From: Bacteroidia bacterium
GTDB lineage: Bacteria; Bacteroidota; Bacteroidia; Chitinophagales; UBA2359
Direction: 5' to 3'
DNA length: 64,000 nucleotides
NCBI GenBank assembly: GCA_030427245.1
Contig: JAUHXA010000013.1
Span: 1-64,000, forward strand
The position numbers and the translations under genes are program-made. The notes under the pieces are model-generated. The model ran no database searches. It worked only from the letters and a program-made list of their open reading frames with translations, and had not been told where the DNA came from. This document shows, piece after piece, positions 16,907 through 26,726 of this stretch. Within the stretch, counting starts at the first letter, position 1. Each line of letters begins with the position of its first letter.

Positions 16907-18235
16907 ATGATTATGTTCACTAATTTTTTTCAAATGACATCTACAGTCAAAAAATGGTTGAGTATTTTTGAATTGGGAACGCCTAAAAATGCAAATCAGA
17001 TTGAAAAGTATAGAATAAAAGTTTGTAACAATATTTCTGTAATCATCATTTTAGTGTGTTTATTGTACTGTGGTTTATTTTTATTTCAAAATAAGATTGT
17101 AGAGATCATTCCCTATGTGATTACCTTGGTTATTTCAATGATTTGCCTTTATTTGAATTATAAAAATCACTTTTTCGCCAATCGAATTTTAATAATGCTT
17201 GCGGGAAATGGTTTGATCTTCTACACATTGATTTATGCGGGATATGACATTCAGTCACAAATGTTCTTTATTATATTGATGGCAACCTCCTTCTTGCTAT
17301 TCAAAAAACCCTACATTCCTTTTTTGCTTTTAGTATTGGTATCTATCATGCACGTTGTAGTTTATTCTTATGTTTTAAAAAACGGTCCAATTAACGAAGG
17401 TTCAAGAATTTATATAGGGGAATATATTAATTTTATCATTGCCTTAGCTATGGCAGCCAATTTATCCTATACGCTGTACATGGAATTAAAAATCTATGAA
17501 AAACGAAATACGGATGCTTTGAAGGAAATAAAACAAAGTAATGTGAGGCTTCACAACAAAAATGAACAGTTGGAGAATCTCATTTATGTTACTTCTCATG
17601 ACTTACAAGAACCACTTAGGAATATCAAAAATATGGCGAATTTGGTTGTTCAGACAGTAGAAGGGGATGATGATTTAACCAAACAATCCATACAGTATTT
17701 AAACGATTCGACTGATAGAATGAGTGGTATGATAGAAAGTATCATGAAATATGCTATGATTGGAAATGAACAAACACTCGAATGGGTTGACTGTGAAGTT
17801 CTTTTAGAGAAATTGAAATTGGACTTAGATTACCAACTAAAAGAAACAAATGCAGTGGTTGAATATGAAAAACTTCCAATTATTTTGGCTTATCGAAATG
17901 AACTGCGTTCCCTTATCCAGAATTTGCTTTCCAATGCGATTAAGTTTAGACATTCAGAAAGAGATCCAATTATCAAAATAATTTGTAAAAAAAGCGTAGA
18001 TTATTATACTTTTGGTGTGTCGGATAATGGAATTGGTGTGGATAAAAAACATTTCAATACTATTTTTCAAATGTTTAAGCGACTACATACACAAAAAAAG
18101 TACAATGGAACAGGCATTGGCCTTGCCCATTGTAGAAAAGTCGCTGAATTGCACGAAGGAAACATTTGGCTGGAACCGAATAAACCATACGGATCGATTT
18201 TTTACTTCACTATAAAGAGATATGAAGAAAGTTAA
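16907..18235 (+). CDS. Membrane sensor histidine kinase
   Basis: 442 residues; the ATG at 16934 is an alternative start. Residues about 40-200 contain six or so hydrophobic segments, then a short coiled coil (LKEIKQSNVRLHNKNEQLEN), the phospho-acceptor H box YVTSHDLQEPLRNIKN, the N box LIQNLLSNAIKFRH, the G1 box VSDNGIGVDKKH and the G2 box GTGIGLAHCRKVAELH. This is an intact HisKA/HATPase pair. The ligand is unknown. The next gene, a lone receiver, starts inside its last codons, so the two are co-translated and very probably a signalling pair. Confidence 0.92.
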   Translation: MIMFTNFFQMTSTVKKWLSIFELGTPKNANQIEKYRIKVCNNISVIIILVCLLYCGLFLFQNKIVEIIPYVITLVISMICLYLNYKNHFFANRILIMLAGNGLIFYTLIYAGYDIQSQMFFIILMATSFLLFKKPYIPFLLLVLVSIMHVVVYSYVLKNGPINEGSRIYIGEYINFIIALAMAANLSYTLYMELKIYEKRNTDALKEIKQSNVRLHNKNEQLENLIYVTSHDLQEPLRNIKNMANLVVQTVEGDDDLTKQSIQYLNDSTDRMSGMIESIMKYAMIGNEQTLEWVDCEVLLEKLKLDLDYQLKETNAVVEYEKLPIILAYRNELRSLIQNLLSNAIKFRHSERDPIIKIICKKSVDYYTFGVSDNGIGVDKKHFNTIFQMFKRLHTQKKYNGTGIGLAHCRKVAELHEGNIWLEPNKPYGSIFYFTIKRYEES

Positions 18236-18611
18236 CTCAATTATGCTGATAGATGATGATGCAGCTACTAATTTTTATCACAAAATCATTATTCAAAGGT
18301 TAAACTGCTCTAATCGTATTGAAGTATTTGACGATGCGACCGAAGCCTTACAATATTTAGAAAACGCAGAGGAACTCCCTGATATAATTTTCCTCGATAT
18401 TAACATGCCTAAAATGAATGGTTGGGAATTCATCGAAGAGATTGTAAAAAATGGAATGAATGAAATATTGAATGATTCAACTATTGTGGTGCTTACCACT
18501 TCTTTGAATTCCAATGACAAAGAAAAAGCACTTAAGTATGGGATAATTTCAGATTTTAGGCTCAAGCCGCTCACAAAAGAAACATTGCTGGAAGTGATGG
18601 ATTCATTGTAA
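18222..18611 (+). CDS. Single-domain response regulator
   Basis: 129 residues, receiver domain only. It has the acidic pocket (MLIDDDAATN), the phospho-acceptor Asp in IIFLDINMPKMNGWEF, Thr/Ser in VVLTTSLNSNDKEKA and the Lys in FRLKPLTKETL. It overlaps the kinase gene by 14 bp. There is no output domain, so it acts through protein contacts or a phosphorelay, as for CheY/Rcp-type regulators. Confidence 0.92.
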   Translation: MKKVNSIMLIDDDAATNFYHKIIIQRLNCSNRIEVFDDATEALQYLENAEELPDIIFLDINMPKMNGWEFIEEIVKNGMNEILNDSTIVVLTTSLNSNDKEKALKYGIISDFRLKPLTKETLLEVMDSL

Positions 18612-18645
18612 ATCAGACTATTCATGACTGAGGGTGTCTTAATTT

Positions 18646-21546
18646 TCACCCCTCATCTTCCTCCTTCACCCAAAACAACTCCCGAAAATTCCGCTCTCCC
18701 TTAAAATACTCCTTCAATTCTTTCCCCATCAATTTCATATTCCCAAAAAGGCTCTTGTAAACAGGCGAAACATCGTAGTGGTACTCCTTCTCCAATGCCA
18801 CAAAAAACAGATTCAACTTCAATTTGAGCGTGGTTTTAGACTCCAAATTCGCAACACTTGGCGCATTGATTTCACGCCATTTTTCGGCAATGTCAGTAGC
18901 TTCGGGCAGTCGCTTCACAAAATCTGCCAATTGACCTTCAATGAATTGCTCCAACTGTCTCATTTGCTGCAATTGAGGAAGGGCGGTTTGGGCATCAATT
19001 TGTCGATTGATTTGTCTCAATTCCGATTGATGGTGTTGAGCTTGAAGGAGAATATCAAAAAGCAATTCATAGCCTCTTTGTTGATTCGCTTTGATTTCTT
19101 CTTGATTGCTCAATAATTTCCTTCTGAAAACCGCAGCTTCCTCTCTCTCCAAATAGCCCGTTTCTTCACCCTGCAATATCATCGAAAGAATGCTATCAAT
19201 ATGAGCAGGTTTGCCCGTTTTGCAGGGAATTTTGTCCCAACCTTCAATTTTGGAGTTTTTCAAGGTCTTGTAGTCAAAAAAGTAGGGATTTTCCTCTCCA
19301 TAGCAATTCACACAGTTGCAGGGCAGTAGTTCGTAGGCTTGTATTTTTTCGTTGAAGTGGTAGTGTCGGTTGATTTCCTGCATTTTGATGCGGATGCGGT
19401 GCAGCAAAGAACGGCAAAACTGCCCCGTCACCCGAATGTGAATCTCTCGCTTTCCATAAGTCTCGACAACCTCCGCCACTGCTCCATCTGCCTCCAATAC
19501 AAAACCATCTCGCCAAGCCAAAGTCTGATTTCGGGCAATCAATTCGTGCATTTCAACGGTCAATCGGGTGATGATGCCTTTGGGCATAAAGTCGTAGGCA
19601 TAGCGCATTTGCAGTGTTTCGCCATCGGGAAAATTGTAGTCGGTTGGCGGACTGGGTGGCAACAATTGGGGCAGAATATAGGAATGACTGCGTTCGATTT
19701 TGTAGCAAATTTTGAATTTTTGCATCAACTGCAATAGCTCTACGGTATAAGGGCTGTAATCCGTATCGTCGGCTTTGCTGTGGGTGCGCCACACTTTTTG
19801 GATGTCCTTCAATTTGAAATGTCCCCGCTTTTGTTTTTCCAAAAATTCGGACTTCAAGACCCGATAGACGGCTTTGGTTGCCCAACTGTTTTGGAGGATG
19901 ACGATTTTGCTGACAAGGTTGGCTTCTTCATTTTCGGCGGCTTGAAAGTGGAGGAAGATGCCCAAATCGTGGAAGAGTTGGCTGAGGTCTTTTTGGTCGA
20001 GTGGGTCGGTGATGCCGTGGGCTTCGCAAATTTCCCAAAGTTCGGAGACAGAAATCGTGGCTTCCGTTTGTGCCAAATCTTCAATCGACTCTCTGGCATC
20101 GACCCAAGATTTTTCCAATTCAATGCCGACAATTGGCAAGGCTCGTAAATCGCCCTTCAAATCTTCAAAAAATGCCTCAAAACCCTGCAATGCCTTTTTA
20201 CGGAATTTTTTGCCCTGTCCAACGGCTTCCAAATCGGCTCTATATTCTTTTTCCTTCAAAAAACCGCCAAAGCGTTTTTGGAGGGCTTCATGGTTTAATC
20301 GGGCTACCGAACCTTCTTTTTCATTGTGAAAAACGAGCATTGGGCTACCTCCACTGAGCAGTTCGACTATCTGAAACCAATAATCCGTATCTACCTTTTC
20401 GGTGCGATTGTCTGCCACAAAAATGTATTGGGAACGGTGGGTCAAAAAGAACTGATGGGTTTGGTGACTGATGATTTGCCCTTCAAAATCCCATACATTC
20501 ATGCGGAAGGTTTTGCCATTCGGCATTTCAAATTCAATCGCTTCAATGTCAATGCCGCTTGTGCTTTCATCGGGTTCGGGCATGGGTTTGTTGGGATGCT
20601 TCAATTTATAGCGCATAGAGGTTTTTCCTGCCCCTGTTCGACCGACCAACAATACCTTACATTCATATAGGGTGGCTTTTTCGTTTTCTCTGTCCATTCG
20701 TTTATAATGACGAAGAATAGCTTCTCCTCCTATTATAGTAACTTCAGGAGAAGGTGTTGTTATTGGATTACTATAAAGCAAAAGACTACTTATTTCATCT
20801 CTCGAATCCAAAGAAAATTTTAACCCTTTTTGAATCAAATGAACTAAGGGAGAAATATCACGGATTTGGTTATAACGAAGGTCTAAATATTGAAGTTGTG
20901 TTAATTCTTTCAAAAAGTTTATATCACTGATTTCATTAGAACGAAGTTTTAAAGATTGAAGTTGTCTCAAATCTTTCAAAAAACTTGCATCGCTGATTTG
21001 ATTTCCGCTAAGGTCTAAAGATTGAAGTTGTGTCAAATATTTCAAAAAGCTTACATCACTAATTTCATTGGAGCGAAGGTATAAAATCTGCAATTGTGTC
21101 AAACCTTTCAAAAAACTCACATCCTTAATTTGATTAGAGTGAAGATATAAGGTTTTTAGTTTTGTCAAACTTTGCAAAGAACTATAATCATTAATTTGAT
21201 TGGTGGTCAAGTATAAATATTGGAGTTGAGGCAGGTTTTTCAGTGGACTCATGTCTGAAATTTTCCATTTATTCATATATCCACCAATTACGATTTTCTT
21301 CAACTTAGTAAGTTTACGAATGTGAATTGATATACTGTGTAAGTTATTATTTCTCTCTCTATTTTGGCTATCTATCCATTTTTGTTTCTCTATACTCCAA
21401 TATCTATTTGATAAAATGAGGGTTTCCAACCAAGTACATTCAAATACTTCTTGCGGAATTTTGGTCAAACCACAGTAGCCAATGTCAAGCAATCCCGTTT
21501 TTTCTTCTTTTTCTTTTTGTATCAATTGAAGGGCTAAGTTGCTCAT
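18646..21546 (-). CDS. LRR-Roc-COR (ROCO) GTPase family protein
   Basis: 966 residues from the ATG at 21546; an ATG at 21663 lies inside the palindrome and adds a non-homologous leader. Residues about 100-235 hold six LRRs of exactly 22 residues (FLKGLTQLQILYLRSNEISD type). The Roc GTPase follows with the P-loop GRTGAGKT (302-309), switch II DFEGQ (353-357) and HNEKEG in the base-recognition position. A COR-like region, a Cys cluster CNCVNC near residue 730 and a C-terminal Gln-rich coiled coil complete it. ROCO proteins are GTP-dependent dimers; in bacteria their roles are mostly unknown. It lies downstream of a YoeB-like toxin on the same strand. Confidence 0.92.
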   Translation of the reverse strand: MSNLALQLIQKEKEEKTGLLDIGYCGLTKIPQEVFECTWLETLILSNRYWSIEKQKWIDSQNRERNNNLHSISIHIRKLTKLKKIVIGGYMNKWKISDMSPLKNLPQLQYLYLTTNQINDYSSLQSLTKLKTLYLHSNQIKDVSFLKGLTQLQILYLRSNEISDVSFLKYLTQLQSLDLSGNQISDASFLKDLRQLQSLKLRSNEISDINFLKELTQLQYLDLRYNQIRDISPLVHLIQKGLKFSLDSRDEISSLLLYSNPITTPSPEVTIIGGEAILRHYKRMDRENEKATLYECKVLLVGRTGAGKTSMRYKLKHPNKPMPEPDESTSGIDIEAIEFEMPNGKTFRMNVWDFEGQIISHQTHQFFLTHRSQYIFVADNRTEKVDTDYWFQIVELLSGGSPMLVFHNEKEGSVARLNHEALQKRFGGFLKEKEYRADLEAVGQGKKFRKKALQGFEAFFEDLKGDLRALPIVGIELEKSWVDARESIEDLAQTEATISVSELWEICEAHGITDPLDQKDLSQLFHDLGIFLHFQAAENEEANLVSKIVILQNSWATKAVYRVLKSEFLEKQKRGHFKLKDIQKVWRTHSKADDTDYSPYTVELLQLMQKFKICYKIERSHSYILPQLLPPSPPTDYNFPDGETLQMRYAYDFMPKGIITRLTVEMHELIARNQTLAWRDGFVLEADGAVAEVVETYGKREIHIRVTGQFCRSLLHRIRIKMQEINRHYHFNEKIQAYELLPCNCVNCYGEENPYFFDYKTLKNSKIEGWDKIPCKTGKPAHIDSILSMILQGEETGYLEREEAAVFRRKLLSNQEEIKANQQRGYELLFDILLQAQHHQSELRQINRQIDAQTALPQLQQMRQLEQFIEGQLADFVKRLPEATDIAEKWREINAPSVANLESKTTLKLKLNLFFVALEKEYHYDVSPVYKSLFGNMKLMGKELKEYFKGERNFRELFWVKEEDEG

Positions 21547-21619
21547 GGTTCTATATTTGTATTTTGTTTTTGAAAAGAATGAAAATGGATGGTAGATTGA
21601 TTTTTGGAAACTTTGCGAA

Positions 21620-21663
21620 ATGCTCACTAGCGGTGGATTTCGAAACCCACCGCTAGTGAGCAT
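21620..21663. repeat. Near-perfect 44-bp palindrome
   Basis: The arm 21620-21636 (ATGCTCACTAGCGGTGG) is exactly complementary to 21647-21663, and the centre is TTTCGAAA flanked by a single mismatch. It lies 33 bp after the YoeB-like stop and 73 bp before the ROCO start. No T run follows on either strand, so it is not a standard terminator. It may be an operator, recombination site or small mobile repeat. Confidence 0.85.
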
Positions 21664-21696
21664 GTATTTTGCTGATGATTCAGTTTTGAAATTGTT

Positions 21697-21963
21697 CTAT
21701 TTATCGCCATAATGCCCAAAACAAGAGGCAATTTCTAAATTGTCGTCTTCAATTCGATAGACCAAGCGGTGTTTGCCTGTAATTCTTCGTGACCACCAAC
21801 CTTGATAATTGCCTTTCAAAGCTTCGGGTTGCCCCAAACCATCAAAAGGATTTTTGAAGATATCCAAGATAAGTTCCCATAGTTTAGCAGGGTATTTAGC
21901 GTTTTCTTTTTTTAGACGAGGAATATCTTGAGTGGCTTTGCTACTTAAATGAATGGGGTACAT
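21697..21963 (-). CDS. YoeB/Txe family mRNA interferase toxin
   Basis: 88 residues with the family pattern: LWELILDIFKNPFDGLGQPE, LKGNYQGWWSRRITGKHRLV, YRIEDDNLEIASCFGHY. The Glu, Arg and His residues used in YoeB catalysis are present and the terminal His-Tyr is kept. YoeB cuts ribosome-bound mRNA. Its normal partner YefM is absent; instead a 256-residue unknown protein ends 12 bp upstream. The toxin looks intact, so some antidote must exist. Confidence 0.9.
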   Translation of the reverse strand: MYPIHLSSKATQDIPRLKKENAKYPAKLWELILDIFKNPFDGLGQPEALKGNYQGWWSRRITGKHRLVYRIEDDNLEIASCFGHYGDK

Positions 21964-21975
21964 ATTTCAATTGTC

Positions 21976-22746
21976 TTAGCTGTTGATGAGGTTGAATAGA
22001 CCTTTTGGAGAAGTTTTGTGAAAGATTTTGTTGTCCAATTCTATAGTTGCAGCGAGAATTTGCATTTGATTGGTGAGGTTTGACAAATCATCTTCAGCGG
22101 GTTTCCAGAAGTTGGTAAAGATAGAATAGGCACCAAATCGGGTGAGTGTGTCAAGGAGAAAACCAATCAGTTCATTTTTGATTCTTTTTTTAGGAAACGG
22201 TATTTGCTGGGTCAGAATCAAATCCGCCAAAATGATTCCAGTTTCTAATTGAAGTGAAGCATCTATCCATTTTTTTACATACCTTGTTTGAGGAGAGGGA
22301 TGTATAGATAAGAATTGTAGGCTGTCGTAATGGGGTTTGCTCTTTTGAAGCCCTTCAAAAATCTCTCTAAAGGAAGGAGGGAAAGCAGCGAAGATGGGCG
22401 AAACGATTTGTTCATAAGCCATTAATACAGAAGAAATCGTATTGGCTAAGTCGGAATAAGGAGCTAATTGAAGATTGACCGAAATGTGGCTATTGAGTGA
22501 CTCAAAGTAATCTGTTGTGTTTTTATCTTTGTCTGCCAGCCATTCCAAGACCTCAAATCGCAAATCGAAAACTTTGTCTAAAAGACCATTAGCAACTTCT
22601 TCAATGCTTTTCTTTTGGACTCGGAGAGTAATTAAATCCACCAAATTTTCGATTGAGTGTTCAATGGAAGTCTGTGAAATTATGCCTTTGTCTAAATTAG
22701 CCAATGCTATAAATCTACCAATAGGTTCACTTGTCGTTAACATCAC
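21976..22746 (-). CDS. Unknown 256-aa protein upstream of YoeB-like toxin
   Basis: Not recognised. The sequence is mostly helical, without signal peptide or membrane segment. Features include VDLITLRVQKKSIEEVANGLL, KVFDLRFEVLEWLADKD and a late segment GFLLDTLTRFGAYSIFTNFW. It starts at a Met pair at 22746 and stops 12 bp before the toxin gene, the spacing and order expected of an antitoxin gene in a type II operon. It is about three times longer than YefM. That it neutralises the toxin is inference from position. Confidence 0.6.
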   Translation of the reverse strand: MMLTTSEPIGRFIALANLDKGIISQTSIEHSIENLVDLITLRVQKKSIEEVANGLLDKVFDLRFEVLEWLADKDKNTTDYFESLNSHISVNLQLAPYSDLANTISSVLMAYEQIVSPIFAAFPPSFREIFEGLQKSKPHYDSLQFLSIHPSPQTRYVKKWIDASLQLETGIILADLILTQQIPFPKKRIKNELIGFLLDTLTRFGAYSIFTNFWKPAEDDLSNLTNQMQILAATIELDNKIFHKTSPKGLFNLINS

Positions 22747-22928
22747 TCGTTTTGTTAGATGATTGAATGTCTTTCCAAAGTTAACAACTTTAGGAAGAAA
22801 CTTGGTTCAATAATACTTGATTTTTCTTTTTTGCAGCCTTGAACAGGAACGAATAATAGAAAGGAAGCACACTTGACCTGAATTTTGCGTAATACGAGCT
22901 TCTTTTTCATTAAATTTCTTGTTCAAAG
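22747..22928. other. Intergenic stretch
   Basis: No gene seen. It separates the toxin operon from the ABC1 kinase gene, both on the minus strand. Confidence 0.4.
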
Positions 22929-24593
22929 CTAAATCTCCCTCCCCGCCTTCCGCATCGCCCTCACCAACATCCAAACCAAAAAACCGCCGACCCCCAAACC
23001 ATATTGGCACCATTTCAGTTCCCCCGCTTGGTAAAACAACCAAGTAAACGCCCCAACTGCCACCAACAGAATGGCGTAAATCAACTGTTGCCCCAAAAAG
23101 TAAAGCATCCTCGTTCGTTCCCGATTGCCGACCACCTGCACCTCCAATTCACCCCGATGCGCCTGATACAATGTCTTCCGCAAATCTCCAGGAATGGAAA
23201 TTAAATTAGTCACCATTTGCTGCAATAAGTCCTTGACAAACTTCACCGTATCGCCTTTTTCGCTCAGCATAAACTTCTGAAAAAACGGCTGTACCACCTC
23301 TATTGGATTGCTGTGAATATCCAGCGTATTGCAAATACCCATGAGTAGCGTCACCATTCGGTTCAACAGCACATAATCTTTCGGAACTTGCACGACATTC
23401 GTGATTTCCTTGATGCCCATTTCCATCGCCAATTTGAAAAAACTACTTTCAAAAGGATTGACCTTCAATTCTTTCAAATTCATGCCTTCAAATTGAATCT
23501 CGTTTTGCAGAAATTCCCGAAAAGCATCAATCATTTTCTCTGCAATGCGAACCGCCTCACGGTCATCGGCAATAAAACCCGCAGTTTTGAGAGCTGCAAT
23601 GATTTTCTCCGTGTCGTTTTTGGCAGCCCCTTCAATCAATTGCAGCAAACCCGTCCGCATAATCGGCTGAATCGTAGCCACCGCCCCAAAATCCAACAGC
23701 ACAATCGTTCCGTCTTTTTGTACCAAAATATTGCCGGGATGTGGATCGGCATGGTAAAATCCATCTTCAAAAACCATTAAACAATAAACATAAACCAACC
23801 TATCCGATAAGGCTCTTTTGTCAATTTTCCACTCGTCTAATTGTACTATGTTGTTGATTTTTATGCCTTCACAAAATGTCGTGGTTAGCACTCTTGAAGT
23901 AGAAAAATCGGGATGAACGGTTGGAATCAATAAGCCCGATTCGTCCTTCAAGTTTTCCTGTATTTCCTGCATCGCCTTTGCTTCCTGCTCAAAATCCAAT
24001 TCTTCTTCAATCATTTGACGTACCTGCGTGTAGGTATATTCGATGCCTTTGATTTCAAAAAAACAAGCCGTCAATTTGGTGAGACGTTCGATAATGTGGA
24101 GGTCGGTTCGAGCAATTTCTTCAATATTGGCGTGTTGCACTTTCACCACAACTGCCGTTCCGTCCTTCAATGTTGCTCGGTGTGCCTGACCGATTGAAGC
24201 GGCCGCAATGGGCGTTTCTTCAAAATGTTGGAATAGGTTTTCGGGCGTATTGCCGAGTTCTTCAAGGATACGTTGGCGAATTTCGGCAATCGGGCGAGGT
24301 GGAATTTTGTCTTGCAGCTCGTCCAAAGGTGCTTGAAAAGCTTCTGGTAGAAAATTGCTAAGTATGGACAAGAGTTGCCCTACCTTGACAAACAAACCCT
24401 GCAATTGAAGGATGGTTTTTTTGACTCTTTCGGCATTTTTGAGGTGAAGGTTGGGCAGTCTTTTTTGGAAATATTTTTTTCCGAAGAGTTTGCTTAGTAG
24501 GTAAGGTTTGAGGTAACTCAACATGACTACGAAGGCAGTTGAATAAGCTTTGCGGATGCGCCAAGAACGGCGGTATATTTTGGGTTTTCGCAT
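22929..24593 (-). CDS. ABC1/UbiB (AarF) family atypical kinase
   Basis: 554 residues from the ATG at 24593. UbiB hallmarks: KxGQ-type KVGQLLSILSNFLPEAFQAPLDELQDKIPPR, the Ala-rich loop AAASIGQAHRATLKDGTAVVVKVQH, and the catalytic HADPHPGNILVQKDGTIVLLDFGA. Two membrane helices close the protein (YAILLVAVGAFTWLFYQ and GVGGFLVWMLVRAM), the usual tail of the family. These proteins hydrolyse ATP and support ubiquinone/menaquinone or lipid handling at the membrane. It appears monocistronic. Confidence 0.92.
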   Translation of the reverse strand: MRKPKIYRRSWRIRKAYSTAFVVMLSYLKPYLLSKLFGKKYFQKRLPNLHLKNAERVKKTILQLQGLFVKVGQLLSILSNFLPEAFQAPLDELQDKIPPRPIAEIRQRILEELGNTPENLFQHFEETPIAAASIGQAHRATLKDGTAVVVKVQHANIEEIARTDLHIIERLTKLTACFFEIKGIEYTYTQVRQMIEEELDFEQEAKAMQEIQENLKDESGLLIPTVHPDFSTSRVLTTTFCEGIKINNIVQLDEWKIDKRALSDRLVYVYCLMVFEDGFYHADPHPGNILVQKDGTIVLLDFGAVATIQPIMRTGLLQLIEGAAKNDTEKIIAALKTAGFIADDREAVRIAEKMIDAFREFLQNEIQFEGMNLKELKVNPFESSFFKLAMEMGIKEITNVVQVPKDYVLLNRMVTLLMGICNTLDIHSNPIEVVQPFFQKFMLSEKGDTVKFVKDLLQQMVTNLISIPGDLRKTLYQAHRGELEVQVVGNRERTRMLYFLGQQLIYAILLVAVGAFTWLFYQAGELKWCQYGLGVGGFLVWMLVRAMRKAGREI

Positions 24594-24779
24594 AGGGCAA
24601 AAGTAGTATAAGTTTGAAGTGATTTCGCTCCAAATGTCGACAAATCTTTCAGTTGTTGTCGAATTTTCCACTACCTTCAACGAGAACTTGGCTACACTTG
24701 AAAAGTTAGCCAACGTTTGAAGTGATGAATAGACAACAAGTGTCCTTTCAAAAGCGCATTTTTTTCTGCAAAGTTTCCT

Positions 24780-24787
24780 TACCTTTG
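24780..24787 (+). promoter_or_regulatory. TAnnTTTG-type promoter box
   Basis: TACCTTTG exactly fits the Bacteroidota -7 consensus on the plus strand. Its upstream TTTG partner is poor. It could drive lysS through a long leader containing the repeat at 24844-25016. Confidence 0.3.
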
Positions 24788-24843
24788 TGCGTTTATTGAA
24801 GAATATGGAACTGTCTGGAATCAATATTGGTTTTGGACAGTAT

Positions 24844-25016
24844 TACTCCGTTAGGAGTATAAATATTTGTAGAAGTTTATAATAAAGCATCGACCAACTC
24901 CATAGGAGTTGAATAGTAAGATATTTGTTTATAATTAAGGGGTTGAACTCCGATGGAGTTCTGCGGTTATCTTTCTCATTTATTCTACAAATATTGAAGT
25001 CCCCGAGTAATCGGGG
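24844..25016. repeat. Cluster of short palindromic repeats before lysS
   Basis: Four small hairpins: TACTCC/GGAGTA (24844-24859), AACTCC/GGAGTT (24896-24910), GAACTCC/GGAGTTC (24945-24961) and CCCCGA/TCGGGG (25001-25016). The phrase AATATTTGTAGAA at 24862-24874 recurs inverted at 24983-24995. Such ACTCC-GGAGT plus ATTTGTAGA units are dispersed intergenic repeats in many Bacteroidota. Confidence 0.65.
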
Positions 25017-25085
25017 CAAGCTCTAACGGACTTAGGCAAATTCAAATTAAAATGAATTAAAGTTTTAAACGATACTAAAGATATC

Positions 25086-26594
25086 ATGGCAAGAATACTG
25101 AGTGAACAGGAACAAGTTAGGAGAGATGCATTGCAGGCAATTATTGATTTGGGAATCAACCCTTATCCGCCCGAAACTTTTGAAGTCAATGCAACTGCGA
25201 AGGAGATATTGGCGAATTACGATGATGAAAAGAAGAACTTTCAAGAAGTGAGTTTGGCAGGACGACTGATGGGAAAACGCATTATGGGAAAGGCTTCTTT
25301 TGCAGTGCTGCAAGATTCGACTGACAAAATTCAAATCTATGTCAATCGGGATGAAATTTGTCCAGAGGAGGATAAAAATCTGTACAACAAAGTATTCAAA
25401 AAACTACTTGATATTGGCGATTTTATTGGTGTGAAGGGCTATGTCTTTAAAACCAAAACGGGGCATACGAGTATTCATGTCAGCGAATTGAAGCTCCTCA
25501 GTAAGTCGCTTAAGCCTTTACCGATTGTGAAAGAAAAAGACGGTGAGCGCTACAATGAAGTGACCGACCCCGAATTTCGCTACCGTCAACGATATGCCGA
25601 TTTGGTGGTGAACCCACACATCCGAGAGGTATTTATCAAGCGCACGAAGATGGTCAATTCTATGCGGGAGTTTATGAACAAGCATGGATATTTGGAGGTT
25701 GAAACGCCGATTTTACAGCCTTTGTATGGTGGTGCGGCTGCTCGCCCCTTCAAAACGCATCACAATACGCTCGACATGACCTTGTACATGCGAATTGCGA
25801 ATGAGTTGTATTTGAAGCGTTTAATCGTAGGAGGTTTTGATGGTGTGTATGAGTTTTCTAAAGATTTCCGAAATGAAGGAATGAGTCGTTTCCACAATCC
25901 CGAATTTACACAAGTCGAACTCTACGTAGCCTACAAAGACTACGAATGGATGATGGATTTTACGGAAGAAATGCTCGAAAAAGTGGCGATGGATTTGAAC
26001 GGCACGACCAAATTTCAGGTGGGTGAAAATACGATTGACTTTAAGCGTCCTTGGAAACGCTACACAATGTTTGAAGCGATTGAACATTTTACAGGAATTG
26101 ACATTTCGGGAATGGACGAGGCGGCTCTTCGTGAAACGGCTAAAAAATTGAACATTCACATTGATGCGAAATTGGGCAAAGGCAAAATCATTGACGAGAT
26201 TTTTGGAGAGAAATGTGAGCCTTTCTTGATTCAGCCAACTTTTATCACCAATTACCCTGTCGAAATGTCGCCGCTTGCCAAAAAACACCGCACCGAAGAA
26301 GGTTTGGTAGAGCGATTTGAAGGTATCTTCAATGGTAAGGAATTTTGCAATGCGTTTTCAGAGCTGAACAATCCGATTGACCAACGTGAACGCTTTGAGG
26401 AACAATTGGAGCTCGGTAAACGTGGTGACAATGAAGCGATGGTTTTGGACGAAGATTTCTTACGAGCTTTGGAATACGGTATGCCTCCTACGGCTGGTAT
26501 CGGCATTGGTATTGACCGATTGGCAATGGCGATGTTGAACCAACCTTCTATTCAGGATGTGCTGTTTTTTCCTCAGATGAAGGCGGAGAAATAG
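25086..26594 (+). CDS. lysS: Lysyl-tRNA synthetase, class II
   Basis: 502 residues, the usual length. An OB-fold anticodon-binding domain (residues about 55-150; [20 protein letters not shown]) precedes the class II core with motif 2 [18 protein letters not shown] and motif 3 [13 protein letters not shown]. It charges tRNA-Lys in the cytoplasm. It is followed by an inverted repeat (26630-26643 with 26686-26699) that may end transcription. Confidence 0.97.
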   Translation: MARILSEQEQVRRDALQAIIDLGINPYPPETFEVNATAKEILANYDDEKKNFQEVSLAGRLMGKRIMGKASFAVLQDSTDKIQIYVNRDEICPEEDKNLYNKVFKKLLDIGDFIGVKGYVFKTKTGHTSIHVSELKLLSKSLKPLPIVKEKDGERYNEVTDPEFRYRQRYADLVVNPHIREVFIKRTKMVNSMREFMNKHGYLEVETPILQPLYGGAAARPFKTHHNTLDMTLYMRIANELYLKRLIVGGFDGVYEFSKDFRNEGMSRFHNPEFTQVELYVAYKDYEWMMDFTEEMLEKVAMDLNGTTKFQVGENTIDFKRPWKRYTMFEAIEHFTGIDISGMDEAALRETAKKLNIHIDAKLGKGKIIDEIFGEKCEPFLIQPTFITNYPVEMSPLAKKHRTEEGLVERFEGIFNGKEFCNAFSELNNPIDQRERFEEQLELGKRGDNEAMVLDEDFLRALEYGMPPTAGIGIGIDRLAMAMLNQPSIQDVLFFPQMKAEK

Positions 26595-26629
26595 AATGGA
26601 TTTTAACCCGTTTGTTGTCATATATAGCT

Positions 26630-26699
26630 TTGAACAAAAATCGTTTACAGAAAGGAATTTCTGTATTGGATATGAATCTCATAGCCGATTTTTGTTCAA
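26630..26699 (+). terminator. Inverted repeat after lysS
   Basis: TTGAACAAAAATCG (26630-26643) is complementary to CGATTTTTGTTCAA (26686-26699), with a smaller hairpin (CAGAAA/TTTCTG) in between. There is no strong T run, so the terminator role is tentative. Confidence 0.4.
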
Positions 26700-26726
26700 G
26701 GCTTTTACTGTAATGTAAATCATCAA

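Noticed and set aside
22807-23043. Minus-strand Gly/Val-rich frame overlapping the end of the ABC1 kinase gene
   Set aside because: It lies in a different frame over the coding end of a well-supported gene.
24593-24824. Longer N-terminus for the ABC1 kinase (start at 24824)
   Set aside because: The extra 77 residues have no family match, and the usual start motif follows the ATG at 24593.
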